A program made the position numbers and the translations under genes. From JANLTX01 sp049840835 (GTDB taxonomy: Bacteria > Armatimonadota > Armatimonadia > Armatimonadales > Armatimonadaceae): DNA of 64,000 nucleotides. Numbering within the stretch: the first letter of the stretch is position 1; each line of letters opens with the position of its first letter. The stretch covers positions 315,874 through 379,873 of the forward strand of contig JASGJG010000001.1 of NCBI GenBank assembly GCA_049840835.1, read 5' to 3'. The notes beneath the pieces are model-generated. The model was not told the origin of the DNA and made no database searches. It was given only the letters and a program-made list of their open reading frames with translations. Positions 17,465 through 25,314 of this stretch are shown in pieces.

Positions 17465-17743
17465 ATGCTCCGTAAGATATCACTCTCTCTGCTGGCGTTA
17501 CTCTGCCTGATTGGAGGCGTGCTCGCTTTTCTGAATCGGCCCTTTCATAAAGAATGGTATGCGAAGGAAGGAAGTCTCACTCGTATTGAGTTCGACTCGC
17601 GGCGATGGGAGCTGCTGCCTAGAGAGGACTGGGGCTTTCAGGCCACCGAATTCGGCAACGATGGCATGCTGACAAAGACGCGACGATATGGATTTATCGC
17701 CATCGTAGAAGAAGGGGGCTGGGGCGGCTATAAGTCCGACTAG
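17465..17743 (+). CDS. Tandem-family small membrane-anchored protein 8
   Basis: A 92-residue paralogue with GAGGT upstream. It has an LRKISLSLLALLCLIGG anchor, SRRWELLP, WGF, RRYGFIAIVEEGGW and a short tail. The end resembles copy 2 (both have a VEEEGW-like segment), suggesting that the oldest split in the array is not simply left to right. The cellulase-like gene starts 14 bp later. Confidence 0.75.
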   Translation: MLRKISLSLLALLCLIGGVLAFLNRPFHKEWYAKEGSLTRIEFDSRRWELLPREDWGFQATEFGNDGMLTKTRRYGFIAIVEEGGWGGYKSD

Positions 17744-17757
17744 CTGATTTCAACACT

Positions 17758-18813
17758 ATGTTGACTGTTGGGCGCGATGGTGCGCTGCTATTACACGGAA
17801 AACCATACCGAGGCATCGGGGTGAACTACTTCGATGCCTTTCAGCGGCACTTGCTGAATGAGAAAGATACCTCGTTTGAGGCTGGCTTCGATGCCCTGGC
17901 AGAGCGCGGCATTCCCTTTATCCGGTTCATGGCCTGCGGGTTCTGGCCAGTCGAACAGACGCTTTATGAGGTGAGTCCAAAGGCGCATTTTGCCCGGTTG
18001 GAGCGATTCGTAAAAGCTGCTGAGGCGCGGGGTATCGGGCTGATACCGTCGCTGTTCTGGAATATGTCTACCGTGCCCGATCTGGCTGGAGAACCCTGCT
18101 CGGCGTGGGGAGACACGAAGAGCCGCACTCATACCCGCATGCACCGCTATACCCAGGAGGTCGTCACGCGTTTCAGGGACTCTAAGGCATTGTGGGCTTG
18201 GGAGTTCGGGAATGAATATAATCTGCCTGCCGATCTACCCAACGCTGCGGAGCATCGCCCACAAATCGCTGTGGACCGGGGCACACCATCCACCCGTACG
18301 GAGCGCGATGAGCTTACTCATGATGATATCCGCACAGCGTTGAAGGCATTTGGGAATGAAGTGCGGCGCTACGATAAGCAGCGTCTGATTGTCTCTGGCA
18401 ATGCTCTGCCTCGTCCTTCTGCCTGGCACCAGCTCCATGAGAAAAGCTGGAAGCAAGATGACCCTGGGCAGCAGGCAGAGATGCTGCTTGCCGATAACCC
18501 GAACCCGCTTGGCACACTAACGATCCATGCCTACGAGGACTTCGACCGGGTCGCAGATGCGCAGGCTGTGGCACGGCAGGCAAGAAAGCCGCTGTTCTTA
18601 GGGGAGTTCGGCGTCCCCGGCGCACCTACACCAGAGTCTGACAAACGCTTCACAGCGATGCTAGACGGAATTAAGCGACTGAAGATTCCGCTCTCGGCGC
18701 TATGGGTATACGATTTTCCCTATCAGGATGATTACACGGTAACGGCCACCAACACCCGGCGTGGGCAACTAGAGGCCGTGGCTGCGGCTAACAAGCGGCT
18801 TCGGTTACCGTGA
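17758..18813 (+). CDS. Cellulase-like (GH5 / clan GH-A) glycoside hydrolase
   Basis: The 351-residue protein has a TIM-barrel pattern. The acid/base Glu lies in WEFGNEYN and the nucleophile Glu in LFLGEFGVPG, as in GH5 and related clan GH-A enzymes; RFMACGFW and LTIHAYED are further barrel strands. No signal peptide is present, so either it acts in the cytoplasm on imported oligosaccharides or a signal was lost. It starts 14 bp after the last paralogue and may share its transcript. No ribosome binding site is obvious. Confidence 0.85.
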   Translation: MLTVGRDGALLLHGKPYRGIGVNYFDAFQRHLLNEKDTSFEAGFDALAERGIPFIRFMACGFWPVEQTLYEVSPKAHFARLERFVKAAEARGIGLIPSLFWNMSTVPDLAGEPCSAWGDTKSRTHTRMHRYTQEVVTRFRDSKALWAWEFGNEYNLPADLPNAAEHRPQIAVDRGTPSTRTERDELTHDDIRTALKAFGNEVRRYDKQRLIVSGNALPRPSAWHQLHEKSWKQDDPGQQAEMLLADNPNPLGTLTIHAYEDFDRVADAQAVARQARKPLFLGEFGVPGAPTPESDKRFTAMLDGIKRLKIPLSALWVYDFPYQDDYTVTATNTRRGQLEAVAAANKRLRLP

Positions 18814-18917
18814 CGGTATCTACCAGGACCGATATGGTCCGGCAATGGGCGTCGTTCCTCCGCCGTCGCCTGTGGCGAGGTTATATGCTTTCCTGCCACG
18901 GCACAAAGTGCCCATAG

Positions 18918-19109
18918 CCGGACGTTTACCGTCCTGGAAAACATGGGTTTGGTATCGACCTGCATGTGGACAATGAGGATATTGTGAGCCTGCAAGGGGA
19001 GCGCTTCGGCTTCTCCGTGGTGTTGGTAGCACTGGAGGATACGGCGTGGACCAATAAAGTCCGCGCCGCTATATCTCCGATGACAGGCGCGGCCAGGCCA
19101 GCCAGATGA
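18918..19109 (+). pseudogene. Decayed ninth copy of the tandem family (candidate)
   Basis: After the stop at 18915-18917, an open frame encodes a segment with KHGFGIDLH (in place of the WGF motif) about 20 residues before ERFGFSVVLVALEDTAW. That second part matches the family's RRFGFIGL-x-EDxW ending. It lacks a start codon, membrane anchor and LP motif, and its end overlaps the convergent gene at 19069. I infer a fragment of another paralogue displaced past the hydrolase gene. The rest of 18814-18917 has only a GGACC/GGTCC hairpin. Confidence 0.35.
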
Positions 19110-19392
19110 GAAACCCGATGTAGGCCGTAATACAGAGGAGCGCAAGCATTACTGGTGGATAGGGAAGCATACTCAGGCTGAACCAGGCGGCAACAATAAT
19201 TCCCGCGATAGCCGCCCAGCGCCGCAGATGCCACAGACGCCAGTAGATCCAGCCCTGCACCCCAAACATCGCCAGACCGGGAAGCATCCAGAAGGTCCAG
19301 CCCTCCATGAATATGACCCAGAGCACGATTCCTAATTGGAAGGCGGTTAGCAGCATGCCCGCCATTGCAAAGAGGCGAATCTGTTTTAACAT
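19069..19392 (-). CDS. Small four-pass membrane protein
   Basis: A 107-residue, Trp-rich protein with about four hydrophobic segments and basic loops (RLWHLRRW). It resembles the short membrane protein at 1322-1648 in general style but no family is identified. It ends convergently against the decayed paralogue fragment. Confidence 0.6.
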   Translation of the reverse strand: MLKQIRLFAMAGMLLTAFQLGIVLWVIFMEGWTFWMLPGLAMFGVQGWIYWRLWHLRRWAAIAGIIVAAWFSLSMLPYPPVMLALLCITAYIGFLIWLAWPRLSSEI

Positions 19393-19470
19393 AGGACCAG
19401 TTTCGCCATAGGTCCCCCGAACGTCTATAGGACTAGTGCTCAGATTAAGTAGGTCTAACGTCCTGATAAC

Positions 19471-20334
19471 TCAGTGGAAGAGTTTCTTGTTCAGTTGCAC
19501 CAGGTACCGACGGCCATAGCGACTGTCTTCCAGGCGGTTGATGAGCGCCGGAGAGAGGTTACGACGGTACTCGGGGAAGCAGACGGCGGCGCCCAGGGTG
19601 AGAGAAGCTACAGTATCGGTATCTCCGGTGAGGCCAACGGAGGCCCGAAGCAGCTCGTGCAGAGAACGATGGGCGGTGAGCAGGGTAGCTACAGCACGGA
19701 CAGTGGCAAGGCCGTCCACGGGCACCGGGCCGCTCCAGGGAGTTTGCCAGTCGATACTGGGTACCTGGTGGGTTAGGAAGGGGATCAAGTCAGTCAGCTT
19801 CCCCTCTTGCCGCAGACCGTAGTGCGCCATTAGCCCGATGGCCTGCGACGACGCTATGCCCACTTCCGTATTGTGGGTCAGGCTGGCCTGTATCCGTGCG
19901 TACTCTTTGACCTTTGCTACTGTGGGTAGGATACCCAGCGGAAGAGAGCGCATGGCAGCACCGTTTCGGATGCTATCCGGGCGAATCAGGCGCAGGAAAT
20001 CATCTCCGTTTTTACACTTCTTCAGAATCGACTCGAAACCGCGCGCATAGCCGGGGTGCGGGTCTCGGTGGTAGACCGTCACAAAGCGATCCGCCAGTGT
20101 GCGCGAAGTCCAGGGGCGATCCTCTGCCAGTACTTCCGCAAGAGCCAGGCTCATCTGTGTATCATCGGTATAGAAGCCGGGGCGAGTTCCATTACTCGAT
20201 TTCTTGCGGTAGCGCCAAGCTGTGTTGTCCTTTTCCACTTCCTCACGCGGCACGAACTCAAAGCCTGCGCCATACGCATCTCCAATGGCAAGTGCCAGCA
20301 GCAGAGGGGGAACTTGGGTAGCAGTGGATTTCAT
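19471..20334 (-). CDS. ADP-ribosylglycohydrolase family protein
   Basis: The 287-residue protein has the family's two metal-binding signatures: YTDDTQM at residues 55-61 and a C-terminal GDTDTVASL. It also opens with LALAIGDAYGAGFE. Members remove ADP-ribose from proteins or act on related substrates (for example DraG on nitrogenase reductase). No ADP-ribosyltransferase or nif gene is nearby, so the target is unknown. The start at 20334 is favoured because TATACT lies exactly six bases upstream; a longer frame from 20442 would run over this promoter. Confidence 0.9.
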   Translation of the reverse strand: MKSTATQVPPLLLALAIGDAYGAGFEFVPREEVEKDNTAWRYRKKSSNGTRPGFYTDDTQMSLALAEVLAEDRPWTSRTLADRFVTVYHRDPHPGYARGFESILKKCKNGDDFLRLIRPDSIRNGAAMRSLPLGILPTVAKVKEYARIQASLTHNTEVGIASSQAIGLMAHYGLRQEGKLTDLIPFLTHQVPSIDWQTPWSGPVPVDGLATVRAVATLLTAHRSLHELLRASVGLTGDTDTVASLTLGAAVCFPEYRRNLSPALINRLEDSRYGRRYLVQLNKKLFH

Positions 20335-20340
20335 AGTGTT

Positions 20341-20346
20341 AGTATA
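20341..20346 (-). promoter_or_regulatory. -10 box (TATACT) six bases before an ATG
   Basis: On the minus strand TATACT is followed by AACACT and the ATG at 20334. There is no room for a ribosome binding site, so the mRNA is predicted to be leaderless. Confidence 0.6.
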
Positions 20347-20417
20347 ACACAAACAAGAATCTTTAACTGGGAGGTTCAGGGCAGGGAGTGAAGCGGCAAG
20401 GGAAAGCGAGGGCGTTG

Positions 20418-20423
20418 TACAAT
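20418..20423 (+). promoter_or_regulatory. -10 box (TACAAT) five bases before an ATG
   Basis: TACAAT is followed by CAGGC and the ATG at 20429. It is a predicted leaderless start for the deacetylase gene. Confidence 0.55.
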
Positions 20424-20428
20424 CAGGC

Positions 20429-21514
20429 ATGGCGCGACGCACGGCGTTTCTCTATACCGATGAGTTTCTTGCCTACAATTTGGGCTCCTCACACCCCCTG
20501 CAGCAGCGTCGGCTGAGGATGGTGCACGACACCCTGAAAGACCATGGGGTGTTAGAGTCCGCTGGTGGTCCGGTGGCGGAGCGCATGCCCACGCCAGCAG
20601 ATTTAGAGCTGCTGAAGCGAGTGCACACCGGGCCATATCTAGATGCGGTAGAGCACGCCTCGCGTGAACCAGGGGCGCGGTATCTACGCGATTTCGGGCT
20701 GGGACCGGGTGATACTCCTGCGTTTCCCGATATCTGGCCATCGTCGCGGCTCTATGCCGGAGGGAGTATCGATGCGGCCCAGCTGGTGACCTCCGGTGAG
20801 TTCGAGATTGCGTTCAATGTAGCCGGTGGGCTGCATCACGCTCATGCCGACCGCGCCAGTGGGTTCTGTACGTTTAATGATTTAGCTCTGGCGGTACTGG
20901 CGCTTCGTGATGCGGGATATCAGAAAGTTGCCTATATCGACATAGACGTGCACCACGGCGACGGGGTCCAGTTCCTTTTCTGGGACGATCCAGATACCCT
21001 TACGATTTCCTTGCACGAGTCTCCCGAGTGGCTTTTCCCACGGGTAAGCGGCTATGTGAGCGAGGTCGGTGGTGAAGGAGCCGAGGGCACGGCGATCAAT
21101 ATTCCGTTCGCACCGGCCACAGGTGATGCTGTCTGGTTGGATGCGTTCGAGGCCATCGTGCCCGAAGCGCTCTCTCGGTTCCAGCCGGATGCCCTTGTGC
21201 TGCAAACCGGGGCGGATGCTCATGTAGGCGATCCTCTGGCGCACCTGGCTCTCAGTACACAGGGATGGCTTAAGGCTTTCACGAGGCTGTTAGAGCTGGG
21301 GGCAGACAAGCCGATTGTGGTTACCGGAGGTGGCGGTTACAATTTAGAGACGGTGCGGCGGCTCTGGTCTATGGCAACAGCGGCTTGCGCAGGGATTCGC
21401 CTGGATGCGCTGCACGATACTTCTGCACCGCGCCTGGACGACGAAGTGGAGACTGCGCAGTTCGCCCGTAAGCAGTTGAGAGAGCTACGTGCCTACTTAG
21501 GATGGGATGCATGA
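20429..21514 (+). CDS. Histone deacetylase superfamily (AcuC-like)
   Basis: The 361-residue protein shows the arginase/deacetylase-fold zinc site: GGLHHAHADRASGFCTFND, DIDVHHGDG and a late QTGADAHVGDPL with GGGGYN. These are the conserved His, Asp and Tyr-loop positions of class II-like bacterial deacetylases such as AcuC. Likely substrates are acetyl-lysine proteins (AcuC acts on acetyl-CoA synthetase) or acetylpolyamines. It overlaps the next gene by four bases, so the two are translationally coupled. Confidence 0.92.
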   Translation: MARRTAFLYTDEFLAYNLGSSHPLQQRRLRMVHDTLKDHGVLESAGGPVAERMPTPADLELLKRVHTGPYLDAVEHASREPGARYLRDFGLGPGDTPAFPDIWPSSRLYAGGSIDAAQLVTSGEFEIAFNVAGGLHHAHADRASGFCTFNDLALAVLALRDAGYQKVAYIDIDVHHGDGVQFLFWDDPDTLTISLHESPEWLFPRVSGYVSEVGGEGAEGTAINIPFAPATGDAVWLDAFEAIVPEALSRFQPDALVLQTGADAHVGDPLAHLALSTQGWLKAFTRLLELGADKPIVVTGGGGYNLETVRRLWSMATAACAGIRLDALHDTSAPRLDDEVETAQFARKQLRELRAYLGWDA

Positions 21515-22626
21515 CAGATACACTGGAGCTGGAAGCCGATGCCGCGGAGAAAGCCGCCCGAGACGCCTTTGCGAAGTTCTACTCTACCGTAGGCGCGGGT
21601 GAGGCCAATCTGGCGCTTCCCCCCGAAGTCGCGGATGCTCTCAGTCGCTGGGTAGAGGCCCGTCGCGCTCTTGTAGAGCGTCCTCCCGTACCGGTCCGAA
21701 CCGGCCCACGTATGCGCGCCCGGCCACCAGCAACCATAACCGTCCCTACCCCGCTCACCGCGCGTGATGCTCTGGCTCTTCTCTTTTTGCCGGATGCCTG
21801 GGAGTCTTCCGCAGACGGTAATGCGCTTCAGGCGCAGACTGCCCGCACTACCCTGCGTGTGGAGTACGACGATGTTTTAGGTTTCGGTCCGGACCAGGCC
21901 ATTCGGCAAGTGACCCGCCACGGTCCGGCCACGGCTCAGACATTTCTGGCGCTCGCCGCTCTCTGGCGTGAGCGCATGGGGGATGCCCCCGCCGAGACCT
22001 ACCTGGATGTCTGGGCCTCCGACCTGCTGCGCTTTCAGGGGCGCACGGAGACCCCGAAAGGTGGCTATCACCGGGATGACCTGATTGCCCGTGGTCGGGA
22101 TGTGTATTTCCTTTCGCGCATCACACTCCCCAAGGCGCAAGCTATGGGCGAGCTGCAAGGCCTTGCCCTCAGCCGCCTTATCTCCCTGGAAGCCCTGGAA
22201 TCTATCAGTGACAACGGCAGTGAGAGCGTGGTGCGATTCCGCTACCATTTAGGCCGAGAGGTCCATGCCTGGCTGGGCGACCCCGAGCGCTCGGCGGAAG
22301 TATCGTCGGCGCTGCTGCGTTATCATCCGGTACGCCAGAAGTACCAGATTCTGCTGGGATTCTGCCTCACCTGTGCCATGAGCAATGCCAACGGCGCCGC
22401 CTCTATCGAGCTGCCACGCCTGCTGGCCATGGCGGGCATCCATGCGCCACCCCGCCGCCTGTCTGCCTTCCTGACCACTCTGGAAGATGCCATCGCCGAC
22501 CTCGCCCGCGACGGAGTCCTGCCCGGCCTGCGCCTCGTAAAGCCCGCCGGATGGACAGACATGCTCGCCGCCCGCCAGACCCGCCAGATCTTAGACAGCG
22601 CCCGTATCGAGTGTGGAACGGGGTAG
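21511..22626 (+). CDS. Winged-helix/Rep-like hypothetical protein coupled to the deacetylase
   Basis: The ATG at 21511 overlaps the deacetylase stop as ATGA. The 371-residue protein has an acidic N-terminus and a Pro-rich linker (about residues 55-80). The C-terminal half is conserved-looking: YHPVRQKYQILLGF, ELPRLLAMAGIH and GVLPGLRLVKPAGWTDML. The helical segment plus the strand-rich end recall replication-initiator or winged-helix DNA-binding proteins, but this is a resemblance only. Pairing with a deacetylase suggests a regulatory partner or substrate. Confidence 0.6.
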   Translation: MTDTLELEADAAEKAARDAFAKFYSTVGAGEANLALPPEVADALSRWVEARRALVERPPVPVRTGPRMRARPPATITVPTPLTARDALALLFLPDAWESSADGNALQAQTARTTLRVEYDDVLGFGPDQAIRQVTRHGPATAQTFLALAALWRERMGDAPAETYLDVWASDLLRFQGRTETPKGGYHRDDLIARGRDVYFLSRITLPKAQAMGELQGLALSRLISLEALESISDNGSESVVRFRYHLGREVHAWLGDPERSAEVSSALLRYHPVRQKYQILLGFCLTCAMSNANGAASIELPRLLAMAGIHAPPRRLSAFLTTLEDAIADLARDGVLPGLRLVKPAGWTDMLAARQTRQILDSARIECGTG

Positions 22627-22641
22627 GAGAGCACACTTGCA

Positions 22642-22860
22642 TGCCCCCTATCCCCCCGTCTATTCCGCCATTCGGCGGGACGGAGGAACCAGATTCCGTA
22701 TGCCCTGCGGGCTGCTTTTAGCCGCCAGAGGCGGCATTTGCTTTTGCGAACGAACAGCCTATCATCAGCGACAGCAATGCCGCGAAGCGGCTTAGACTAA
22801 AGAATCCCTATCTGGTCCCTCCGTCCCGCCGAATGGCGGAATAGACGGGGATAGGGGGCA
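22642..22860. repeat. Family B nested-palindrome element, copy 1
   Basis: A 219-bp element between convergent genes has inverted repeats of about 50 bp at its ends, both running TGCCCCCTATCCCC, TCTATTCCGCC, ATTCGGCGGGACGGAGG. They differ by a 2-bp gap and one or two bases. The centre holds a GTATGCCC block, a TTTTAGCC block, a GCCAGAGGCGGC hairpin and an AATGCCGCGAAGCGGC segment. Its right edge touches the stop codon of the MFS gene. The central block is shared with the element at 34930. Confidence 0.85.
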
Positions 22861-24054
22861 TTAACGCTGTGGCAGTGTTTCTTTAACTCGCGTGAGTAGG
22901 AGAAACGCCGCAACGAATCCGACGGCGGACATTACGGCGAACATGACCGCAATAGAGTAGCTCTGCGAGAGCCAACCACAGACCAGCTGGCCTAAGGCGG
23001 ACGATAAGCCCGCTGTGGCTCCCAGGCGTGCCTGAAGTGAGCCACGGTTCGTATCGTCGGCCACATCGTTTACCAGCGCTACGCCCACCGCGCCCACAAT
23101 ACCGAAGTTCAAGCCGTGCAGAGACTGCACCGCGATTACCCAGGCCGGACCCAGTGCGGGGATATAGAGCAGCAGGCGCAGGGGCATAAGAATAAAACCC
23201 AGTGCCAGAGCGGGCTTGCGCCCATGCTGATCGGTCCAGCGTCCCACCTGAGACATCACCAGAACCTCGCACACAACCCCCGCGGCGAACATCCAGGTGA
23301 CCTGCCGGGGCGTGGCGCCTAGCTGCCGCATGTAGATAGCCAGGAATCCGGTGGCGCCATAGAGCGCGAATGTATAGAGCCCGAAGGCGAGCAGGAATCG
23401 GTCTAAGTTCGCCAGGTTCGGGGGCTTCTTCGGAGTATCGCTATCCACAGACTTCGGCGGCGCGGGCGGGCGTTTGGGATCGGGTACCAGCAGCGCCATC
23501 AGGGCAATCACAAAGAAAATCCAGGGACCGTAGGTGAAGATAGGGGCCAGGTCCGCGCGGGTCATATGCGGATCAGGCCGTATCAGCAGGCCGGAGCCCA
23601 TAGCGATAACCACATACCCCACACTGCCCCAGACCCGGTAGCGAGCATAGCCCGCGCCCCCCTGCCCGGCAGCCGCCAGGCGACCCACCAGCACTCCACC
23701 AACGGCGTTTAGGTAGGCAAACCCATTGCTAGCAAGAATGGCAAGCCCCAGGAAGGCCCAGAGGTTCTGCACATATCCGTAAGCCAGATACGCGGCACAG
23801 GCAATCAGTGCCGCCACCAGCATCAGGGGGCGACGAGCATCGATGCGGTCGGATATTTTCCCAAGGATTGGCTGAACAATCAGCGCTGTGGCAGTCGCGA
23901 GCCCGGTAATAAAGCCAATCTGGCTCCGCGAGATTCCAGAAACCGTGAACCAGAGCGGCTGGAACGGCTGAATGAACCCGAAGCTGCCGGTAATCAGGAA
24001 CATCACGAAGACCAGCGCGAGCTTCCGCCAGCGAGGGATAGGGGCTACATCCAC
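22861..24054 (-). CDS. Major facilitator superfamily transporter
   Basis: The 397-residue protein has twelve predicted membrane segments with a central cytoplasmic Pro/Lys-rich loop (about residues 190-215). The MFS loop motif is present (LGKISDRIDARRP in the first half, VGRWTDQHGRKPA in the second). It starts with GTG inside the end of the DUF92 gene, a 10-bp overlap, so it is the third gene of an MPG-DUF92-MFS operon. The substrate cannot be inferred; the PFQPLW segment resembles nucleoside- or sugar-symporter branches. Confidence 0.88.
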   Translation of the reverse strand: MDVAPIPRWRKLALVFVMFLITGSFGFIQPFQPLWFTVSGISRSQIGFITGLATATALIVQPILGKISDRIDARRPLMLVAALIACAAYLAYGYVQNLWAFLGLAILASNGFAYLNAVGGVLVGRLAAAGQGGAGYARYRVWGSVGYVVIAMGSGLLIRPDPHMTRADLAPIFTYGPWIFFVIALMALLVPDPKRPPAPPKSVDSDTPKKPPNLANLDRFLLAFGLYTFALYGATGFLAIYMRQLGATPRQVTWMFAAGVVCEVLVMSQVGRWTDQHGRKPALALGFILMPLRLLLYIPALGPAWVIAVQSLHGLNFGIVGAVGVALVNDVADDTNRGSLQARLGATAGLSSALGQLVCGWLSQSYSIAVMFAVMSAVGFVAAFLLLTRVKETLPQR

Positions 24055-24767
24055 CGGGCCAGTCCTCCGGCAATAAGCGCCCCACAGAGCGTCGTCAGGG
24101 CGTTCACGGCATCGTTGTTCATAAAACTCAAGCCACGCACAGGGGCTCCGTGGCGTGTTTCTACAAGCTGGCCGGTTTCATCCTTCCACTGCACCTGCAA
24201 TGTTGCGCCTAAGAGGGAGTCTAAGAGGCAGCCAAGGAAGCCACCGATGAGCACGGCAAGCCACGTCTGTCCGGCAAAGGCAGAGAGTAGTCCAGCACCT
24301 GCTAGAGCGGCAAGAGTACCTAGTGTGGAGACTCCGCCGGATTCACCGGGGCGTACAGAGCGTAGCGTGGTGATTTTCCGAGGAGTGCCGCCGTAGAGTG
24401 CACCGACCTCAGTAGCCCAGGTATCCGCGCAGGCCACGGCTAGGGCGCCTAATAGCGCAATGGGCTGGCCGAAAAGGGCGCATAGTGAAGCCACGCCACC
24501 ATTGGCGAGGACCTGCCAGGCATCGCGCTGGCTGGTCTTCTCAAAGCCCAGGGCGTCTTTCTTGCGCTTGCCGAGCTTGGAAAGCACGGTCGAGGTGCCG
24601 AAGAAGGTGAGCAGAGCCGCTGCGGCGCTCCAGCCACCAAAGGCCAGGTGGCAGAACCCCACGGCGGCGGCAGCTATGGCGCCAGAGGGAGTCAGTGCCC
24701 GCACGCGCCATGCGGCGAGAGCGATGACTGGGGCGCCTATCAGAGCAGGCAGCAGGGTGGAGGTCAC
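24045..24767 (-). CDS. DUF92 (TIGR00297) membrane protein
   Basis: The 240-residue protein has about six membrane segments. DUF92 signatures are ADTWATEVGALYGG, TTLRSVRPGESGGVS and the ending FMNNDAVNALTTL. Relatives in plants and cyanobacteria (VTE5/VTE6-type kinases) phosphorylate phytol, so a prenyl-phosphate or lipid kinase role is possible but unproven here. The GTG start at 24767 overlaps the stop of the DNA glycosylase gene (GTGA), giving tight coupling. A longer frame upstream is just overlap with that gene. Confidence 0.85.
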   Translation of the reverse strand: MTSTLLPALIGAPVIALAAWRVRALTPSGAIAAAAVGFCHLAFGGWSAAAALLTFFGTSTVLSKLGKRKKDALGFEKTSQRDAWQVLANGGVASLCALFGQPIALLGALAVACADTWATEVGALYGGTPRKITTLRSVRPGESGGVSTLGTLAALAGAGLLSAFAGQTWLAVLIGGFLGCLLDSLLGATLQVQWKDETGQLVETRHGAPVRGLSFMNNDAVNALTTLCGALIAGGLARWM

Positions 24768-25300
24768 TTCCGGCTCACCAGCCTGGAATCCGTAATGTAG
24801 AAGCGCCAGGGATAGTCCGCCCCCTTGGTGATACCGATACGCGTGGTCGTGGTTACGGCCTCGTCGGGCACATCTTCGCCCTCGGATAACCAGAGTGGAC
24901 TGTTCGTGTCCAGCAGGTCGATACCGTCGTGGGTTTCCTTGCGCAGGCCAAGAGCTTTGCCTAAGCGACCCGGCCCCGCCCAGAGCGTGCGTTCGGCCCC
25001 CTCGTAGTCTACAGCGCGGATAAGTACCGCCTCTGCCACGCCTTCGGGCTGACAAACTACATTCAGACAGTGGTGGATACCGTAGTTAATATGCACATAG
25101 GCATGCCCCGGCGGGCCGAACATGCTGGCATTGGCGCGTGATTTCCCACGAAACGCATGGCAGGCGGGATCATCTACGCAGTACGCCTCGGTCTCCACAA
25201 TGCGCAGAGGCTCCGAACCACCCTGCAAGATCTTGCCTAAGAGCTTTCGAGCCACTACCAGAGTAGGCTGCTCGAAAAAGTCACGCGGCAGGGGTTTCAC
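24764..25300 (-). CDS. 3-methyladenine DNA glycosylase (MPG/AAG family)
   Basis: The 178-residue protein matches the alkyladenine glycosylase fold. ARKLLGK, the catalytic-Glu motif VETEAY, DPACHAFRGKS, a GHAYVHINYGIHHCLNV core and GPGRLGKALG are all in order. It excises alkylated purines in base excision repair. It starts with GTG, with TACGAT exactly six bases upstream, a predicted leaderless start. It leads the overlapping operon with DUF92 and MFS. Confidence 0.93.
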   Translation of the reverse strand: MKPLPRDFFEQPTLVVARKLLGKILQGGSEPLRIVETEAYCVDDPACHAFRGKSRANASMFGPPGHAYVHINYGIHHCLNVVCQPEGVAEAVLIRAVDYEGAERTLWAGPGRLGKALGLRKETHDGIDLLDTNSPLWLSEGEDVPDEAVTTTTRIGITKGADYPWRFYITDSRLVSRK

Positions 25301-25306
25301 CCAGCC

Positions 25307-25312
25307 ATCGTA
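25307..25312 (-). promoter_or_regulatory. -10 box (TACGAT) six bases before a GTG start
   Basis: On the minus strand TACGAT, then GGCTGG, then the GTG of the glycosylase gene. It sits in the short gap after the anti-sigma gene stop. Confidence 0.4.
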
Positions 25313-25314
25313 CC

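Noticed and set aside
12890..17743. Toxin-immunity or polymorphic toxin interpretation of the small-protein array
   Set aside because: No toxin gene, secretion system or known immunity domain is adjacent; only the duplication itself is supported.
22642..22860. Insertion sequence
   Set aside because: There is no transposase ORF inside and no obvious target-site duplication; it is described as a palindromic element only.
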